Shown here one piece after another: positions 37,679 through 47,420 of a stretch of DNA of 64,000 nucleotides. Location of the stretch: contig NZ_JAPWHB010000003.1 in the NCBI RefSeq assembly GCF_027214025.1, positions 62,001 through 126,000 of the forward strand, read 5' to 3'. Position 1 is the first letter of the stretch. Every line of letters starts with the position of its first letter. The translations under genes were made by a program, and so were the position numbers. The notes under the pieces were generated by a model. It saw only the letters and a list, made by a program, of their open reading frames with translations, made no database searches and was not told where the DNA came from. This stretch comes from Parahoeflea alexandrii. GTDB lineage: Bacteria; Pseudomonadota; Alphaproteobacteria; Rhizobiales; Rhizobiaceae.

Positions 37679-38480
37679 GGGATTGCTCCGGGGTCTCGAA
37701 CATTGCTGTCAGGATGGCCGAAAGCCGCTTGCCGCCGATCGGCGCCATGTCCTTGGTTTCCTGGTGGCTGAGTTCGCCGCCGGTCATTCCGGCGGCAAGA
37801 TTGGTGATCACCGAGGCTGCAATGACATTCATGCCGAGAAACCGGGCGAGGATGACTTCGGGGACCGTCGACATGCCGACAGCATCCGCGCCGAGCGTGC
37901 GCGCCATGCGGATTTCCGCGGGCGTCTCGAAACTCGGGCCCGAAAACCACATGTAGACGCCCTCGTGCAGCTCGATCCCGGTGGCTTGCGCCGCCACCTG
38001 CATGCGCTTGCCAAGTTCGGCGTCATAGGCGTTGGTCATGCCGACGAAGCGGCGATCGCTGGGCTCGCCGAACAGCGGGTTGGTGCCGGAAAAGTTGATG
38101 TGGTCGGTGATCCGCATCACCGATCCGGGCGGCATGTCCTGACGCAGCGAACCGGCCGAATTGGTCAGGATCAGGTTGGTGACACCAATGCCCTGCAGGG
38201 CCTCGAGCGGTGCGCGCATGGCGTCCGCCTTGCCATGCTCGTAATAGTGTACACGGCCCGACAGGATGACCACGGGGGTCTTGCCGATGTATCCGGCAAC
38301 AACCTCGCCGGCGTGGCCGGAAACCCCGCTTTCGGGGAATCCCGGCAGGTCGCGATAGGGAATGCGTACAGGATCGGTGACGGTTTCGACCAGCGAGCCG
38401 AGGCCAGACCCAAGCACCAATGCATGGCGCGGCATCAGCCCATGCAGACGGTCGATGAGAATGTCGATCGCGTTGCTCAT
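37671..38480 (-). CDS. purine-nucleoside phosphorylase (PNP/MTAP type)
   Basis: Phosphorolyses purine (deoxy)nucleosides, 269 residues, of the trimeric PNP class rather than hexameric DeoD. The phosphate site is LVLGSGLGSLVETV, the base-binding and gate region HEGVYMWFSGPSFETPAEIR, and the Asn region ILTNSAGSLRQDMPPG. It overlaps cdd by 4 nt upstream and deoC by 8 nt downstream. Its product deoxyribose 1-phosphate feeds DeoB and DeoC. Confidence 0.95.
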   Translation of the reverse strand: MSNAIDILIDRLHGLMPRHALVLGSGLGSLVETVTDPVRIPYRDLPGFPESGVSGHAGEVVAGYIGKTPVVILSGRVHYYEHGKADAMRAPLEALQGIGVTNLILTNSAGSLRQDMPPGSVMRITDHINFSGTNPLFGEPSDRRFVGMTNAYDAELGKRMQVAAQATGIELHEGVYMWFSGPSFETPAEIRMARTLGADAVGMSTVPEVILARFLGMNVIAASVITNLAAGMTGGELSHQETKDMAPIGGKRLSAILTAMFETPEQSHG

Positions 38481-38869
38481 CCCAGCGCCTCGGTCTGGAA
38501 GGCATAGGGCAAGAGCTCGTCCATGCGCAATGTCTTCTTGATGCCCTCGGCATCACACAGATGGATCAGCGTATCGGCATCGGCGAACTCCGCCAGCCGC
38601 TGCCGGCAGCCGCCGCAGGGCGGGCACAGATCGAGCTTCTCTGCAATGACCGCGACTTCGCGAATGCGGGTACCACCGGCCATGACCATGTGGCTGATGG
38701 CCGTGGTTTCGGCGCACCAGCCCTCGGGAAACGAGATCACCTCGATATTGGCGCCGGTATGGATCCTGCCGTCGTCGGCGCGAATGGCCGCGCCGACCGG
38801 GAACTTCGAATAAGGCGCATGGCACCTGGCCATGGCGTCACGGGCAGCTTCGAACAGATCATGTGCCAT
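38477..38869 (-). CDS. cdd: cytidine deaminase
   Basis: Deaminates (deoxy)cytidine to (deoxy)uridine. I chose the ATG at 38869 (130 residues): it follows the permease stop by one nt with AGGAG seven nt upstream, while longer in-frame starts lie inside the permease gene. The catalytic Cys-Ala-Glu is in GWCAETTAIS and the other zinc cysteines in CPPCGGCRQRL. The substrate-binding segment TGANIEVISFPEG is present. The homotetrameric small form is expected from the length. Confidence 0.95.
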   Translation of the reverse strand: MAHDLFEAARDAMARCHAPYSKFPVGAAIRADDGRIHTGANIEVISFPEGWCAETTAISHMVMAGGTRIREVAVIAEKLDLCPPCGGCRQRLAEFADADTLIHLCDAEGIKKTLRMDELLPYAFQTEALG

Positions 38870-38870
38870 G

Positions 38871-39848
38871 TCAGCGCTCCTTGACATAGGGCACGCCACC
38901 GGCGCGCGGGGGAATGGCCTTGCCGATGAAGCCGGCCAACAGGATCACCGTCAGGATATAGGGCAGCGCCTGCATGAACTGCACCGGCACCTCGCCGATG
39001 AGCGGCAGCGAATTGCCCTGCATGCGGATCGACATGGCGTCGAGAAAGCCGAACAGCAGGCAGGCGAACATGACGTTGACCGGCTTCCATTTGGCGAAGA
39101 TCAACGCCGCGAGCGCGATGAAGCCCTTGCCGGCGGTCATTCCCTTGACGAAACCGGCAGTCATCGCCATCGACAGATAGGCACCCGCGATGCCGCACAG
39201 GATACCGCAGCAGATCACAGCCCGATACCTGAGCCAGATCACCGAGATCCCGGCGGTATCCACCGCGCCCGGATTTTCCCCCACCGCGCGCAGCCTCAGG
39301 CCGAATCTTGTCCGGTAGAGCACCCACCAGGTAAACGGCACCAGCGCGAAGGCAAAATAGGTGAGCAGGAAATGGCCCGAGAGCAGGTTCGAATAGATGG
39401 ACCCCAGGACCGGAATATCGGCGAGTTCGGCTGCGAACGGCAACTCCACGGTGGTAAACCGCTCGCCCTCACCCAGCTGCGGCGTCCGTCCGCCCTGGCG
39501 GAACCAGGCCTGGCCGAGAATCACGGTGGCGCCGAGCGCGATGAAATTGATCGCCACGCCCGAGACGATCTGGTTGCCGCGCTGGGTGATGGAGGCAAAA
39601 CCATGCACCAGCGCCAGGCACACCGAGACGAAGACCGCGGCGCCGAGCCCGACCAGCGCCGAGCCATAGACCGAGGCGGCGGCCCCGCCGGCAAAGGCCG
39701 CGGCGAGCATCTTGCCTTCAAGCCCGATGTCGAAGATCCCGGCGCGCTCGGAGTAAAGTCCCGCCAGCGCCGCCAGGATCAACGGCACGGAGACCCGGAC
39801 GGTGGACTGGAGGATCACGATAAGGGTGTCGAAATATTCCATGATCAT
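38871..39848 (-). CDS. nucleoside ABC transporter permease (second permease, BPD_transp_2 type)
   Basis: Inner-membrane permease, 325 residues, with eight or so hydrophobic segments, of the type paired with BMP-family binding proteins. LYSERAGIFDIGLEGKMLAA near the N-terminus is the conserved motif of this class. The C-terminal QALPYILTVILLAGFIGKAI is also typical. It shares one nt with the upstream permease (TAATG) and is followed one nt later by cdd, which supports a nucleoside substrate. Confidence 0.92.
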   Translation of the reverse strand: MIMEYFDTLIVILQSTVRVSVPLILAALAGLYSERAGIFDIGLEGKMLAAAFAGGAAASVYGSALVGLGAAVFVSVCLALVHGFASITQRGNQIVSGVAINFIALGATVILGQAWFRQGGRTPQLGEGERFTTVELPFAAELADIPVLGSIYSNLLSGHFLLTYFAFALVPFTWWVLYRTRFGLRLRAVGENPGAVDTAGISVIWLRYRAVICCGILCGIAGAYLSMAMTAGFVKGMTAGKGFIALAALIFAKWKPVNVMFACLLFGFLDAMSIRMQGNSLPLIGEVPVQFMQALPYILTVILLAGFIGKAIPPRAGGVPYVKER

Positions 39849-40981
39849 TACTCCGCCGCAGCTATGGATTTGTCGGCGCGGGCTCCGCCAAGCGTCGCGA
39901 AGAACGCTGTGATGGCCGGGCGGAACATGTTCTCGAGAGCGCCGGCGAACAGGATCACCAGTCCCTGGATGATGGTGATCATGTCACGCGAGATCTGTGG
40001 CATCTCGAACGAGATCTCGGCGCCGCCCTGGTAAAGCATGCCGAAAAGGATGGCGGCGGGAACGATGCCCACCGGATGCGAGCGGCCCATCAGGGCCACG
40101 GCGATCCCGACGAAGCCGGCGCCTCCGACAAAATCGAGCTGCATGCGGTGCTGGTCGCCCATGATCGGATTGAGCGCCATCATGCCTGCCAGCGCCCCCG
40201 ACATCATCATGGTGATGATGATGATGCGGCTTTGGCGAATACCGGCATAGGCTGCCGCCCTGGGGCTGTGGCCCATGGTCCGGATTTCATAGCCGAGCCT
40301 GGTGCGCCAGATCACGGCCCAGACGACGCCGGCCATCACCAGCGCCAGCAGGAATGACAGGTTGAATGGCGCCCCGCCCATGTCGACACCGGCCCAGGAG
40401 AACATCCAGTCAAGCCGCGGCAGTTGACCGCTTTCGGCAAATGCCCGAGTCTGTGGCGCCATCGAGCCGGCGGGCTTGAGCACATCGACCAGCACGTAGA
40501 CCATCAGGCTCGAGGCGATGAAATTGAACATGATCGTGGTGATAACCACATGGCTGCCGCGCTTGGCCTGCAGCCAGCCCGGGATCAGCGCCCAGGCGGC
40601 GCCGGCGAGAGCCGAGCCGACAATCGCCGCCAGAAACACCAGATACCAGGGCGCGAACTGGTCCAGCCACAGGCAGGGCAGCGCCACGCCGAGACCGGCG
40701 ACATAGGCCTGGCCCTCGCCACCGATGTTGAACAGGCCGCAATGGAAGGCCACCGCGACCGCAAGTCCCGTGAAGATGAAATTGGTGGCGTAATAAAGGG
40801 TGAAGCCGATGCCTTCGCCATAGCCGAAGGCGCCCTGGATCATCAGGCCCGCTGCGCGCACCGGGCTCTCGCCAACGGCCAGCACCACCAGGCCCGCCAC
40901 GGCAAAGGCGACAGCGAGATTGATGAGCGGGATCAGTCCGTAATCCACCCAGGCGGGCAGCTTTGCATAGGGCACACTCAT
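39848..40981 (-). CDS. nucleoside ABC transporter permease (first permease, BPD_transp_2 type)
   Basis: Partner permease, 377 residues. Multiple membrane helices and the class motif [20 protein letters not shown] are present. The N-terminal helix [20 protein letters not shown] is followed by a large hydrophobic core. It overlaps the ATPase stop by 4 nt and abuts the next permease. No binding-protein gene of the BMP family is found on either side. Confidence 0.92.
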   Translation of the reverse strand: MSVPYAKLPAWVDYGLIPLINLAVAFAVAGLVVLAVGESPVRAAGLMIQGAFGYGEGIGFTLYYATNFIFTGLAVAVAFHCGLFNIGGEGQAYVAGLGVALPCLWLDQFAPWYLVFLAAIVGSALAGAAWALIPGWLQAKRGSHVVITTIMFNFIASSLMVYVLVDVLKPAGSMAPQTRAFAESGQLPRLDWMFSWAGVDMGGAPFNLSFLLALVMAGVVWAVIWRTRLGYEIRTMGHSPRAAAYAGIRQSRIIIITMMMSGALAGMMALNPIMGDQHRMQLDFVGGAGFVGIAVALMGRSHPVGIVPAAILFGMLYQGGAEISFEMPQISRDMITIIQGLVILFAGALENMFRPAITAFFATLGGARADKSIAAAE

Positions 40982-42513
40982 TGTGCTGCCTCCTTGGTAT
41001 CTTCCACACCGGCCATCAGCAGGCCAAGCTCGCCTTCGCTGGTGTCCGGCGCGCGCTCGCCGACAATGCGGCCGTCAAACATCACCAGCACCCGGTCCGC
41101 GAGCGAGCGGATCTCGTCGAGCTCGACCGAGACCAGCAGCACAGCCTTGCCGGCATCGCGCATCTCGATGATGCGCTTGTGGATGAATTCGATGGCGCCG
41201 ACATCGACGCCGCGGGTCGGCTGACCGATGACGAGGACCGCGGGATCGCGTTCCATCTCCCGCGCCAGCACGATCTTCTGCTGGTTGCCGCCGGAGAAGT
41301 TCGCGGTCTTCAGCCGCGGGTTGGGTGGACGGATGTCATATTTCTCGATCTTGTTGGTCGCATCCTTGCGGATCGCGTCGATGTCGAGAAACATGCCCTT
41401 GAGATATTTCGGATCGTCGTGATAGCCGAGAATGGAGTTCTCGCTCTCGTCGAACTTGAGCACCAGTCCCATATGCTGGCGGTCCTCGGGAACATGGGCG
41501 AGACCGCGGTGGCGCAACTCCGACGGATCGGCCTTGCCGGTAACATGAATCGGCTCGCCCTGCAGAAGCACCTTGCCGGTCACCGCGCGGCGAATACCGG
41601 AAATGGCCTGCAGCAGTTCGGACTGGCCGTTGCCGGCAACACCGGCGATGCCGACGATCTCGCCGGCGCGGACATTGAACGAGACATTCCTGACCATGTC
41701 GACGCCGCGGCTGTCGCGCACCGTCAGATTTTCGACCGACAGCATCACCTCGCCGGGCGAGGCCGGGCCCTTTTCGACGTGCAGCAGCACGTGGCGACCG
41801 ACCATGAGTTCCGCCAGCTCCTCCACCGAGGTCTCCGCCGTTGTCCGGGTCGCGACCATTTCGCCGCGCCGCATCACCGAGACCTCGTCGGTGACGGCCA
41901 TGATCTCGCGCAGCTTGTGGGTGATCAGCAGGATGGTCTTGCCCTGCTCCTTGAGCTGCTCGAGGATGCGAAACAGATGATCGGCCTCGGCCGGCGTCAG
42001 CACGCCGGTGGGTTCGTCGAGAATAAGGATCTCGGCGCCGCGATAGAGCGCCTTGAGGATTTCGACGCGCTGCTGGAGGCCGACCGGAAGCTCCTCGATG
42101 ATGGCATCGGGATCGACCTCGAGTTCATATTCCTGCTCGAGCCGCTTGAGTTCCTGGCGGGCCTTGGTGATGCCGGCATTGAGGATCTGGCTTTCCTCCG
42201 CGCCGAGCATGATGTTTTCCAGCACGGTGAAATTCTCGACCAGCATGAAATGCTGATGCACCATGCCGATGCCGGCGGCGATGGCGGCATTCGGGTCCCT
42301 GATGACAGTCTTCCGGCCGTCGACGAAGATGTCGCCGTTATCCGCCTGGTAGAAACCGTAAAGGATCGACATCAGTGTCGACTTGCCGGCGCCGTTCTCG
42401 CCGATGATGCCATGAATCGTGCCCTTGCGGACACTCAGGTTGATGTTCTTGTTGGCGTGAACGAGACCGAACTTCTTGTCGATCCCCTTCAGTTCAATGG
42501 CAATGTCGTTCAT
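40978..42513 (-). CDS. nucleoside ABC transporter ATP-binding protein (two ABC domains)
   Basis: A 511-residue tandem ATPase like those of BMP-type nucleoside importers and sugar RbsA proteins. The first domain has Walker [15 protein letters not shown] (about 38-51) and Walker [13 protein letters not shown]. The second domain has the degenerate Walker [15 protein letters not shown] (about 290-303) but a good signature [15 protein letters not shown], which is normal for this family. It is the first gene of the seven-gene leftward operon. Confidence 0.94.
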   Translation of the reverse strand: MNDIAIELKGIDKKFGLVHANKNINLSVRKGTIHGIIGENGAGKSTLMSILYGFYQADNGDIFVDGRKTVIRDPNAAIAAGIGMVHQHFMLVENFTVLENIMLGAEESQILNAGITKARQELKRLEQEYELEVDPDAIIEELPVGLQQRVEILKALYRGAEILILDEPTGVLTPAEADHLFRILEQLKEQGKTILLITHKLREIMAVTDEVSVMRRGEMVATRTTAETSVEELAELMVGRHVLLHVEKGPASPGEVMLSVENLTVRDSRGVDMVRNVSFNVRAGEIVGIAGVAGNGQSELLQAISGIRRAVTGKVLLQGEPIHVTGKADPSELRHRGLAHVPEDRQHMGLVLKFDESENSILGYHDDPKYLKGMFLDIDAIRKDATNKIEKYDIRPPNPRLKTANFSGGNQQKIVLAREMERDPAVLVIGQPTRGVDVGAIEFIHKRIIEMRDAGKAVLLVSVELDEIRSLADRVLVMFDGRIVGERAPDTSEGELGLLMAGVEDTKEAAQ

Positions 42514-42627
42514 GTCCCCTCGACTTTATTATTATTCTCGCCATTCCCGGTTCGGCCCCGGTTCAGCCCAGCTTTCAGGCACCGCGGGCATACCGCCTAC
42601 TTCCCTGGACCGGTCGACCCGGGCTGT

Positions 42628-42684
42628 CCGAAAACCATTCAAATTTTCGGGTCCTTGCTTTAGTCTCGACAGTTCTGAAAGCAA
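42628..42684. promoter_or_regulatory. two inverted repeats in the divergent region upstream of the nucleoside operon
   Basis: CCGAAAA at 42628-42634 pairs with TTTTCGG at 42644-42650 (9-nt spacer). TTGCTTT at 42655-42661 pairs with AAAGCAA at 42678-42684 (16-nt spacer). They lie between the leftward operon (start 42513) and the thioesterase (start 42765), where a nucleoside-responsive repressor site would be expected. No regulator gene is nearby. Confidence 0.3.
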
Positions 42685-42764
42685 AGTCCAGAATCATTTG
42701 GGAATGCGCCTTTGCGGCAGATTGTTTTCAACACCGCCGCGGGACCGCCGACTAGGGGGACCGC

Positions 42765-43250
42765 ATGGCAGCCCGCCTCTTGCACTTCGCCGCCCGGCAT
42801 GATGAAAGCACGCAAATGACAAGAACACCGCCACCATCGCGCACCGAATTCAAGGTGTTCCGGAGCCTGCAGACCCGTTGGGCCGACAATGACATGTATG
42901 GCCACATGAACAACGTGGTCCACTACCAGCTGTTCGATACGGCCATCAATCACTGGCTGATCGAGGCCGGGCTGCTCGATCCGCTGAATGGCGCCATTGT
43001 CGGGCTGGTTGTCGAAACCGGTTGCCGCTATCACGCCGAGGCGATGTTTCCGGACCGGATCACCGCCGGTATCCGTGTCGAACGGCTCGGCGGTTCGTCA
43101 GTAACCTACGGCATCGGCCTGTTTCGCAATGACGAGGACACGGCCTTCGCCGATGGCCGGTTTGTCCATGTCTATGTCAACAAGGCGACGCGGCGACCGG
43201 TGCAACTGCCCGAGCCTTGGCGCGCAAAACTGGGGGAGATGGCTGCATGA
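42765..43250 (+). CDS. acyl-CoA thioesterase, 4-hydroxybenzoyl-CoA thioesterase (hotdog) family
   Basis: A 161-residue single-hotdog protein. The signature RWADNDMYGHMNNVVHYQLF carries the conserved Asp and the Gly-His-Met-Asn-Asn motif near residues 40-55. The ATG at 42765 has AGGGGGA upstream. An in-frame ATG at 42816 would remove a poorly conserved 17-residue leader and cannot be excluded. The substrate is unknown. It overlaps slyX by 4 nt. Confidence 0.9.
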   Translation: MAARLLHFAARHDESTQMTRTPPPSRTEFKVFRSLQTRWADNDMYGHMNNVVHYQLFDTAINHWLIEAGLLDPLNGAIVGLVVETGCRYHAEAMFPDRITAGIRVERLGGSSVTYGIGLFRNDEDTAFADGRFVHVYVNKATRRPVQLPEPWRAKLGEMAA

Positions 43251-43477
43251 CCGGGAAAGATGACGCGAGTATGGATCTCGAACCCCGGCTGGTGCGGCTC
43301 GAAGAACTGGTGGCGCACCAGCAGGCGGCGATCGAGGATCTGTCGCGGCAGCTGACCGAAGGCTGGAAAGAAAACGAGAAACTGCGCCGCGAGCTGGCGC
43401 GGCTCAATGACCGGTTTCAGGACATCGAGGACCAGGCCGGCGGGCCGCCCGCCAACCAGCCGCCACCGCACTGGTAG
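43247..43477 (+). CDS. slyX: SlyX family protein
   Basis: A 76-residue coiled-coil protein. The ATG at 43247 overlaps the thioesterase stop (ATGA). Its heptad-rich body LEELVAHQQAAIEDLSRQLT is the family core, and the tail is Pro-rich and ends in PPPHW, the SlyX hallmark. Function is unknown across the family. Confidence 0.92.
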   Translation: MTGKDDASMDLEPRLVRLEELVAHQQAAIEDLSRQLTEGWKENEKLRRELARLNDRFQDIEDQAGGPPANQPPPHW

Positions 43478-43515
43478 TCGCAGGCCGCCGGCGTTCCTGC
43501 ACCGTGGCTCTGCCG

Positions 43516-44346
43516 TCAGTCCTCAATCCGTGCATACCGCACAAAGGCAAAGCGGCTTGAGTCGGGTGACCAGCAGGGCACGTTGATGGTTCCCTGACCG
43601 CCGAACAGCGCCAGCAATGTCCGGACCGAGCCATCCGCCAGATCAAGCAGCCGCAATTCTACATCGCGGTCGCGTGGATGGCCCTCGGTTCCCGGCTCAT
43701 AGCTGAGATAGAGCACGGAGCGACCATCGGGAGACGGGTGCGGGAACCAGTTGACCCGGTCGTCATCGGTCATCCGTTCGGGTGTGCCGCCTGAAACCGG
43801 GATCCGCCACAGGTCCATGGAGCCGCCACGATCGGAATTGAACCAGATCCAGGCGCCATCGGGCGAGTAGTCCGGGCCGTCATAATGACCACCGCCGCTG
43901 ACAAGGTGCCGTTCATCGCCACCGTCAAGACCAATCGTGTAGATGCCGAACCGGCCGTCGCGGCGGCCGACATAGGCAAGCGTGCTTCCGTCTGGCGACC
44001 AGCCGTGCCACCAGGACGGCACCTCGGCGGTGACACGCCGCGGCGTTCCGCCGGCGACCGGCAGCACCCAGATGCAGGATTCCCCGGTATCGGTGGAATC
44101 GCTGATCACCAGCATATTTCCGTCGGGCGAGATGCCGTGATCATTGTTGCAATTGACCGCATGGCCGGTGTCGATCGGGACCAGCGCCAGCGCGTCGAGC
44201 GGCACCCGGAACATGCGGCCATCGCCGTTGACGAGCAGCGCCGTACCGTCAGGCATCCAGTTCGGCGCCTCAATCAGGCGGTCAGTGCAAAGCAGGTCCT
44301 GAACGGCGCCCGAGGCAAGCTCAAGGATGCACAGCGTGCTCCGCAT
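43516..44346 (-). CDS. TolB-like beta-propeller protein (PD40 repeats)
   Basis: A 276-residue protein with repeated SPDG-type PD40/WD40-like units, for example [42 protein letters not shown] and [14 protein letters not shown], giving five or six blades. No signal peptide is seen, so it should be cytoplasmic, unlike TolB itself. It begins one nt overlapping the GH43 stop (TGATG) and ends the carbohydrate operon. Similar propellers occur as sugar-lyase or hydrolase relatives, but I cannot assign a reaction. Confidence 0.85.
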   Translation of the reverse strand: MRSTLCILELASGAVQDLLCTDRLIEAPNWMPDGTALLVNGDGRMFRVPLDALALVPIDTGHAVNCNNDHGISPDGNMLVISDSTDTGESCIWVLPVAGGTPRRVTAEVPSWWHGWSPDGSTLAYVGRRDGRFGIYTIGLDGGDERHLVSGGGHYDGPDYSPDGAWIWFNSDRGGSMDLWRIPVSGGTPERMTDDDRVNWFPHPSPDGRSVLYLSYEPGTEGHPRDRDVELRLLDLADGSVRTLLALFGGQGTINVPCWSPDSSRFAFVRYARIED

Positions 44347-45962
44347 CAGCGTTCACCGGGGATATAGTCGAACCGGTTGAAATCCGCGGGAATGGCGCTG
44401 CCGGAGGTGTCGAAGGCGGCCATTCCGGTGAAGGCGCCGGTAAACGAGGCGTGTTCGCCACGCCCACCTTCATCGGAGATCACGCTGGCATCAAGCACCG
44501 GGCCGACAGCCTGCCAGTCCTTGCCAGGTACGCGCCAATGGAACTGCAGATCCGCACCATCAACATCCATGGCCAGCTCGACCGGGCCGCTCCCCGGCAG
44601 GGCGACCGGTTTTTCGAGCGGAAACTCGAGCTTGCCATGCGGCCAGTCGCCGGGGCAGCTCAGAATGGTCAGCGCCCGCCCCAGCTCCTCGTGCCAGGTG
44701 ACAGCCAGGTAGTGGAACTTGTGGCGGTTGTAATAGTGCACCAGTCCGGCTGTCTGCTGGAAATTGCGCGGCGTGAAGGCGACCGCGGTTTCAGCGCGGA
44801 AGCCCAGGTGCTCCTGACGCCTGGCGACCAGCGCCTGCTCGAACCAGCTGCCAATCGATTCACGCGCATGGAGCCGCAGCGCCGATCCGGTCATTGAGAA
44901 GATCCGCTCGGGGTAAGGCGTGCGGAGCCACTGGAATTCCTCCGGAAGCTTTTCGCCGGTGAACTTGCGGCAGACCGGTTCGACCGGCAGTTTGCGGCTG
45001 TTCGCGTCGGGCGCGTCCACTTCCAGCGCGGGCACCAGACCGCCTTGCGCCATGCGTAACCAGCCGTCGTCGCCCCAGACGCATTTCTGGATCGCCGTTT
45101 CGCGGCCAAGCGGCGAGCGGCGGATTCCCGGCAAGGGCCGCGAGCAGAGATGCGTGTGGTAGACCTGCCCGTCAGGCGTCTCCACGATCTGGCCGTGACC
45201 CGCGCGCTGCAAGGCAGCATCGGGCGCGTCCTTCGAGGTCATCAGGAAAGTATCGGGATGCAGTTCGTAGGGTCCGGTCAGATTGCGCGACCGCGCCATG
45301 GTGACGGCGTGATCGTAACCGGTGCCGCCTTCGGCAACGGTGATGTAGTACCAGCCATCGCGCCTGAACAGGTGCGAACCCTCGACCAGCCCATGAGAGC
45401 TGCCTGCAAAGATGTTGACCGGTTCGCCGATCAGCTTGCCGGCAGCGGCGTCATATTCCTGCGCCAGAATGCCGGCGAAGGCCGGGTGCTTCGGGTTTCC
45501 GCCCACCGAATCCGTGCGGTGGTTCCAAACCATGTTGAGGAACCACTTGCGCCCGTCGTCATCGTGAAACAGCGACGGATCGAAGCCGGAGGAATTGACG
45601 TAGACCGGGTCCGACCAGGGGCCGGTGATGTCGGGCGCGGTGACGATGTAGTTGTGGGCGTCCTTGAAATTGCCGTCGAGCCGTTTGACATCGGTGTAGA
45701 CCAGCCAGAACAACCCGTCCGCATGAGACAGGCACGGCGCCCAGATGCCGCAGGAATCCGGATTGCCGCGCATGTCGAGCTGACTTGCGCGGTCAAGCGG
45801 GCGACCGACCAGCCGCCAGTTGACCAGATCCGTCGAATGATGGATCTGCACGCCGGGGTACCACTCGAAAGTCGACGTAGCGATATAGTAGTCGCCCCCC
45901 ACCCGGCAGATCGACGGGTCGGGATTGAAGCCGGGCAGAATCGGATTGATGATCTGGCTCAT
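44346..45962 (-). CDS. GH43 family glycoside hydrolase (beta-xylosidase/arabinofuranosidase-like)
   Basis: Inverting glycosidase, 538 residues from the ATG at 45962, which has AGGAGG seven nt upstream. A five-bladed catalytic domain covers 1-310, with the base Asp in [12 protein letters not shown] (about 14), the pKa-modulating Asp in [12 protein letters not shown] and the acid Glu in [15 protein letters not shown]-terminal concanavalin-like domain (about 330-538) matches the GH43_11 xylosidase architecture. No signal peptide, so it acts on imported oligosaccharides. It overlaps GFA and the TolB-like gene by 4 and 1 nt. Confidence 0.92.
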   Translation of the reverse strand: MSQIINPILPGFNPDPSICRVGGDYYIATSTFEWYPGVQIHHSTDLVNWRLVGRPLDRASQLDMRGNPDSCGIWAPCLSHADGLFWLVYTDVKRLDGNFKDAHNYIVTAPDITGPWSDPVYVNSSGFDPSLFHDDDGRKWFLNMVWNHRTDSVGGNPKHPAFAGILAQEYDAAAGKLIGEPVNIFAGSSHGLVEGSHLFRRDGWYYITVAEGGTGYDHAVTMARSRNLTGPYELHPDTFLMTSKDAPDAALQRAGHGQIVETPDGQVYHTHLCSRPLPGIRRSPLGRETAIQKCVWGDDGWLRMAQGGLVPALEVDAPDANSRKLPVEPVCRKFTGEKLPEEFQWLRTPYPERIFSMTGSALRLHARESIGSWFEQALVARRQEHLGFRAETAVAFTPRNFQQTAGLVHYYNRHKFHYLAVTWHEELGRALTILSCPGDWPHGKLEFPLEKPVALPGSGPVELAMDVDGADLQFHWRVPGKDWQAVGPVLDASVISDEGGRGEHASFTGAFTGMAAFDTSGSAIPADFNRFDYIPGER

Positions 45963-46378
45963 GGCGCTGCCTCCTGATAGGCGGGCAACCCGGCAGGCAC
46001 GGAATCCCAAGCCTGGCGCGCCCGCGTGAACTGGGCCTTTTGTGGCGTGAACAAATGCCTGTCATCGAGACTGCCGGCATAGATCGTGACAAGATCCGGC
46101 GCGGCCTCCGGCGTTCCGAAGAGCAGGCTGTGGCAGCTGGCGCAGAAGTTTCTTATCGCCCGCAAGCCGCTACCGCCGGTGATTGCAGACATGACCGCCG
46201 GGCCTTCCACCGTGAAGCCGGACCTGGCCACGCCCATGATCGGGACGTGGCCGGTGCCGGATGCCTTCTGGCAATCCACGCAATAGCACAACAGGCTGAA
46301 CAGCACCGGGCCGTTCGCCTGGTAACGGGTCTGCCCGCAGAGGCAGCCACCCGTTATGCGCATTGCGGCGGTTGTCAC
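45959..46378 (-). CDS. GFA family protein (Mss4-like zinc fold)
   Basis: A roughly 139-residue member of the glutathione-dependent formaldehyde-activating (GFA) family. Zinc cysteines are in GGCLCGQTRY, LCYCVDCQKASG and FCASCHSLLFG. I took the GTG at 46378, which overlaps the aldo/keto reductase stop (GTGA); the ATG at 46363 would shorten it by 5 residues. Most GFA members have no demonstrated formaldehyde-related activity, so the function is open. Its position inside a sugar operon is notable. Confidence 0.85.
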   Translation of the reverse strand: MTTAAMRITGGCLCGQTRYQANGPVLFSLLCYCVDCQKASGTGHVPIMGVARSGFTVEGPAVMSAITGGSGLRAIRNFCASCHSLLFGTPEAAPDLVTIYAGSLDDRHLFTPQKAQFTRARQAWDSVPAGLPAYQEAAP

Positions 46379-47418
46379 TTTCTCTTCGGCCCCTCGCGCT
46401 CGGCGGATGCCGCCCACAGGTTGATATCTGCGTCGCGGGCATAGGTGTCGATTTCAGCGAGTTCGGCTTCGGTGAACTTCTGATTGTCCAGCGCTCCGAC
46501 GCAATCGATGATCTGCTGCGGCCGGCTGGCGCCGATCAGAGCGGAGGTGACGCGTCCGCCGCGCAGCACCCATGCCAGCGCCATCTGCGCCAGCGTCTGG
46601 CCACGGCGCTTGGCGATTTCGTTGAGCGCCCGGATGTTGCCGAGATTGCGCTCGTTGAGGAATTCCGCATTCAGCGACTTGTGCTGTGCGGCGCGGCTGT
46701 CTTCGGGAATGCCGCCCAGATACTTGGCGGTCAGCATGCCCTGGGCCAGCGGCGAGAAGACGATCGATCCGATTCCCTCTTCGTCGAGCGTATCGAGCAG
46801 GCCGTCATCCTCCACCCAGCGATTGATCATCGAGTAACTGGGCTGGTGAATGAGGCAGGGGGTTCCGAGCTGCTTGAGGATGGCGGCGGCTTCCTTCGTG
46901 CGCTTCGAATTGTAGCTCGAGATCCCGACATAGAGGGCCCGGCCCGAACGGACGATGTGATCGAGCGCCATCATGGTTTCTTCCAGCGGCGTGTCGGGAT
47001 CGAAGCGGTGCGAATAGAAGATATCGACATAGTCGAGACCCATCCGCTTGAGGCTCTGGTCGCAGCTTGCGACAAGATACTTGCGGCTGCCCCATTCGCC
47101 GTAAGGTCCCGGCCACATGCCGTAGCCCGCTTTCGACGAGATGATCATCTCGTCACGCAGGCCATGGAAATCGGTCTTGAGGATTTCACCGAAGGCGGTT
47201 TCGGCCGAGCCGGGGGGCGGGCCGTAATTGTTGGCCAGATCGAAATGGGTAATGCCCAAATCAAACGCGGTGCGGCACAGATCGCGCTTGAGCGTGTGCG
47301 GTGTATCCCCGCCGAAATTGTGCCACAAGCCGAGCGAAATCGCCGGGAGCTTCAATCCCGACCGGCCGGTTCGGCGGTAGCTCATCGAATCGTAGCGGTT
47401 GGCAGCAGGTTTCCACAT
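46375..47418 (-). CDS. aldo/keto reductase, YghZ/glyceraldehyde 3-phosphate reductase-like
   Basis: NADP-dependent oxidoreductase, 347 residues, (beta/alpha)8 barrel. The catalytic Tyr is in FDLANNYGPPPGSAE, and the supporting His in DYVDIFYSHRFDPDTP. The C-terminal cofactor site has ALIGASRPQQI. This longer AKR type (AKR14-like) includes YghZ and K-channel beta-subunit relatives. It lies three nt downstream of the Gfo/Idh gene, and a role in pentose or uronate metabolism is likely from context. Confidence 0.92.
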   Translation of the reverse strand: MWKPAANRYDSMSYRRTGRSGLKLPAISLGLWHNFGGDTPHTLKRDLCRTAFDLGITHFDLANNYGPPPGSAETAFGEILKTDFHGLRDEMIISSKAGYGMWPGPYGEWGSRKYLVASCDQSLKRMGLDYVDIFYSHRFDPDTPLEETMMALDHIVRSGRALYVGISSYNSKRTKEAAAILKQLGTPCLIHQPSYSMINRWVEDDGLLDTLDEEGIGSIVFSPLAQGMLTAKYLGGIPEDSRAAQHKSLNAEFLNERNLGNIRALNEIAKRRGQTLAQMALAWVLRGGRVTSALIGASRPQQIIDCVGALDNQKFTEAELAEIDTYARDADINLWAASAEREGPKRK

Positions 47419-47420
47419 GG

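Noticed and set aside
44853-44860. third AATCGATT word inside the GH43 gene
   Set aside because: The flanking bases do not match the two operator copies (no TnnAATCGATTnnA), and it lies in coding sequence, so it is probably chance.
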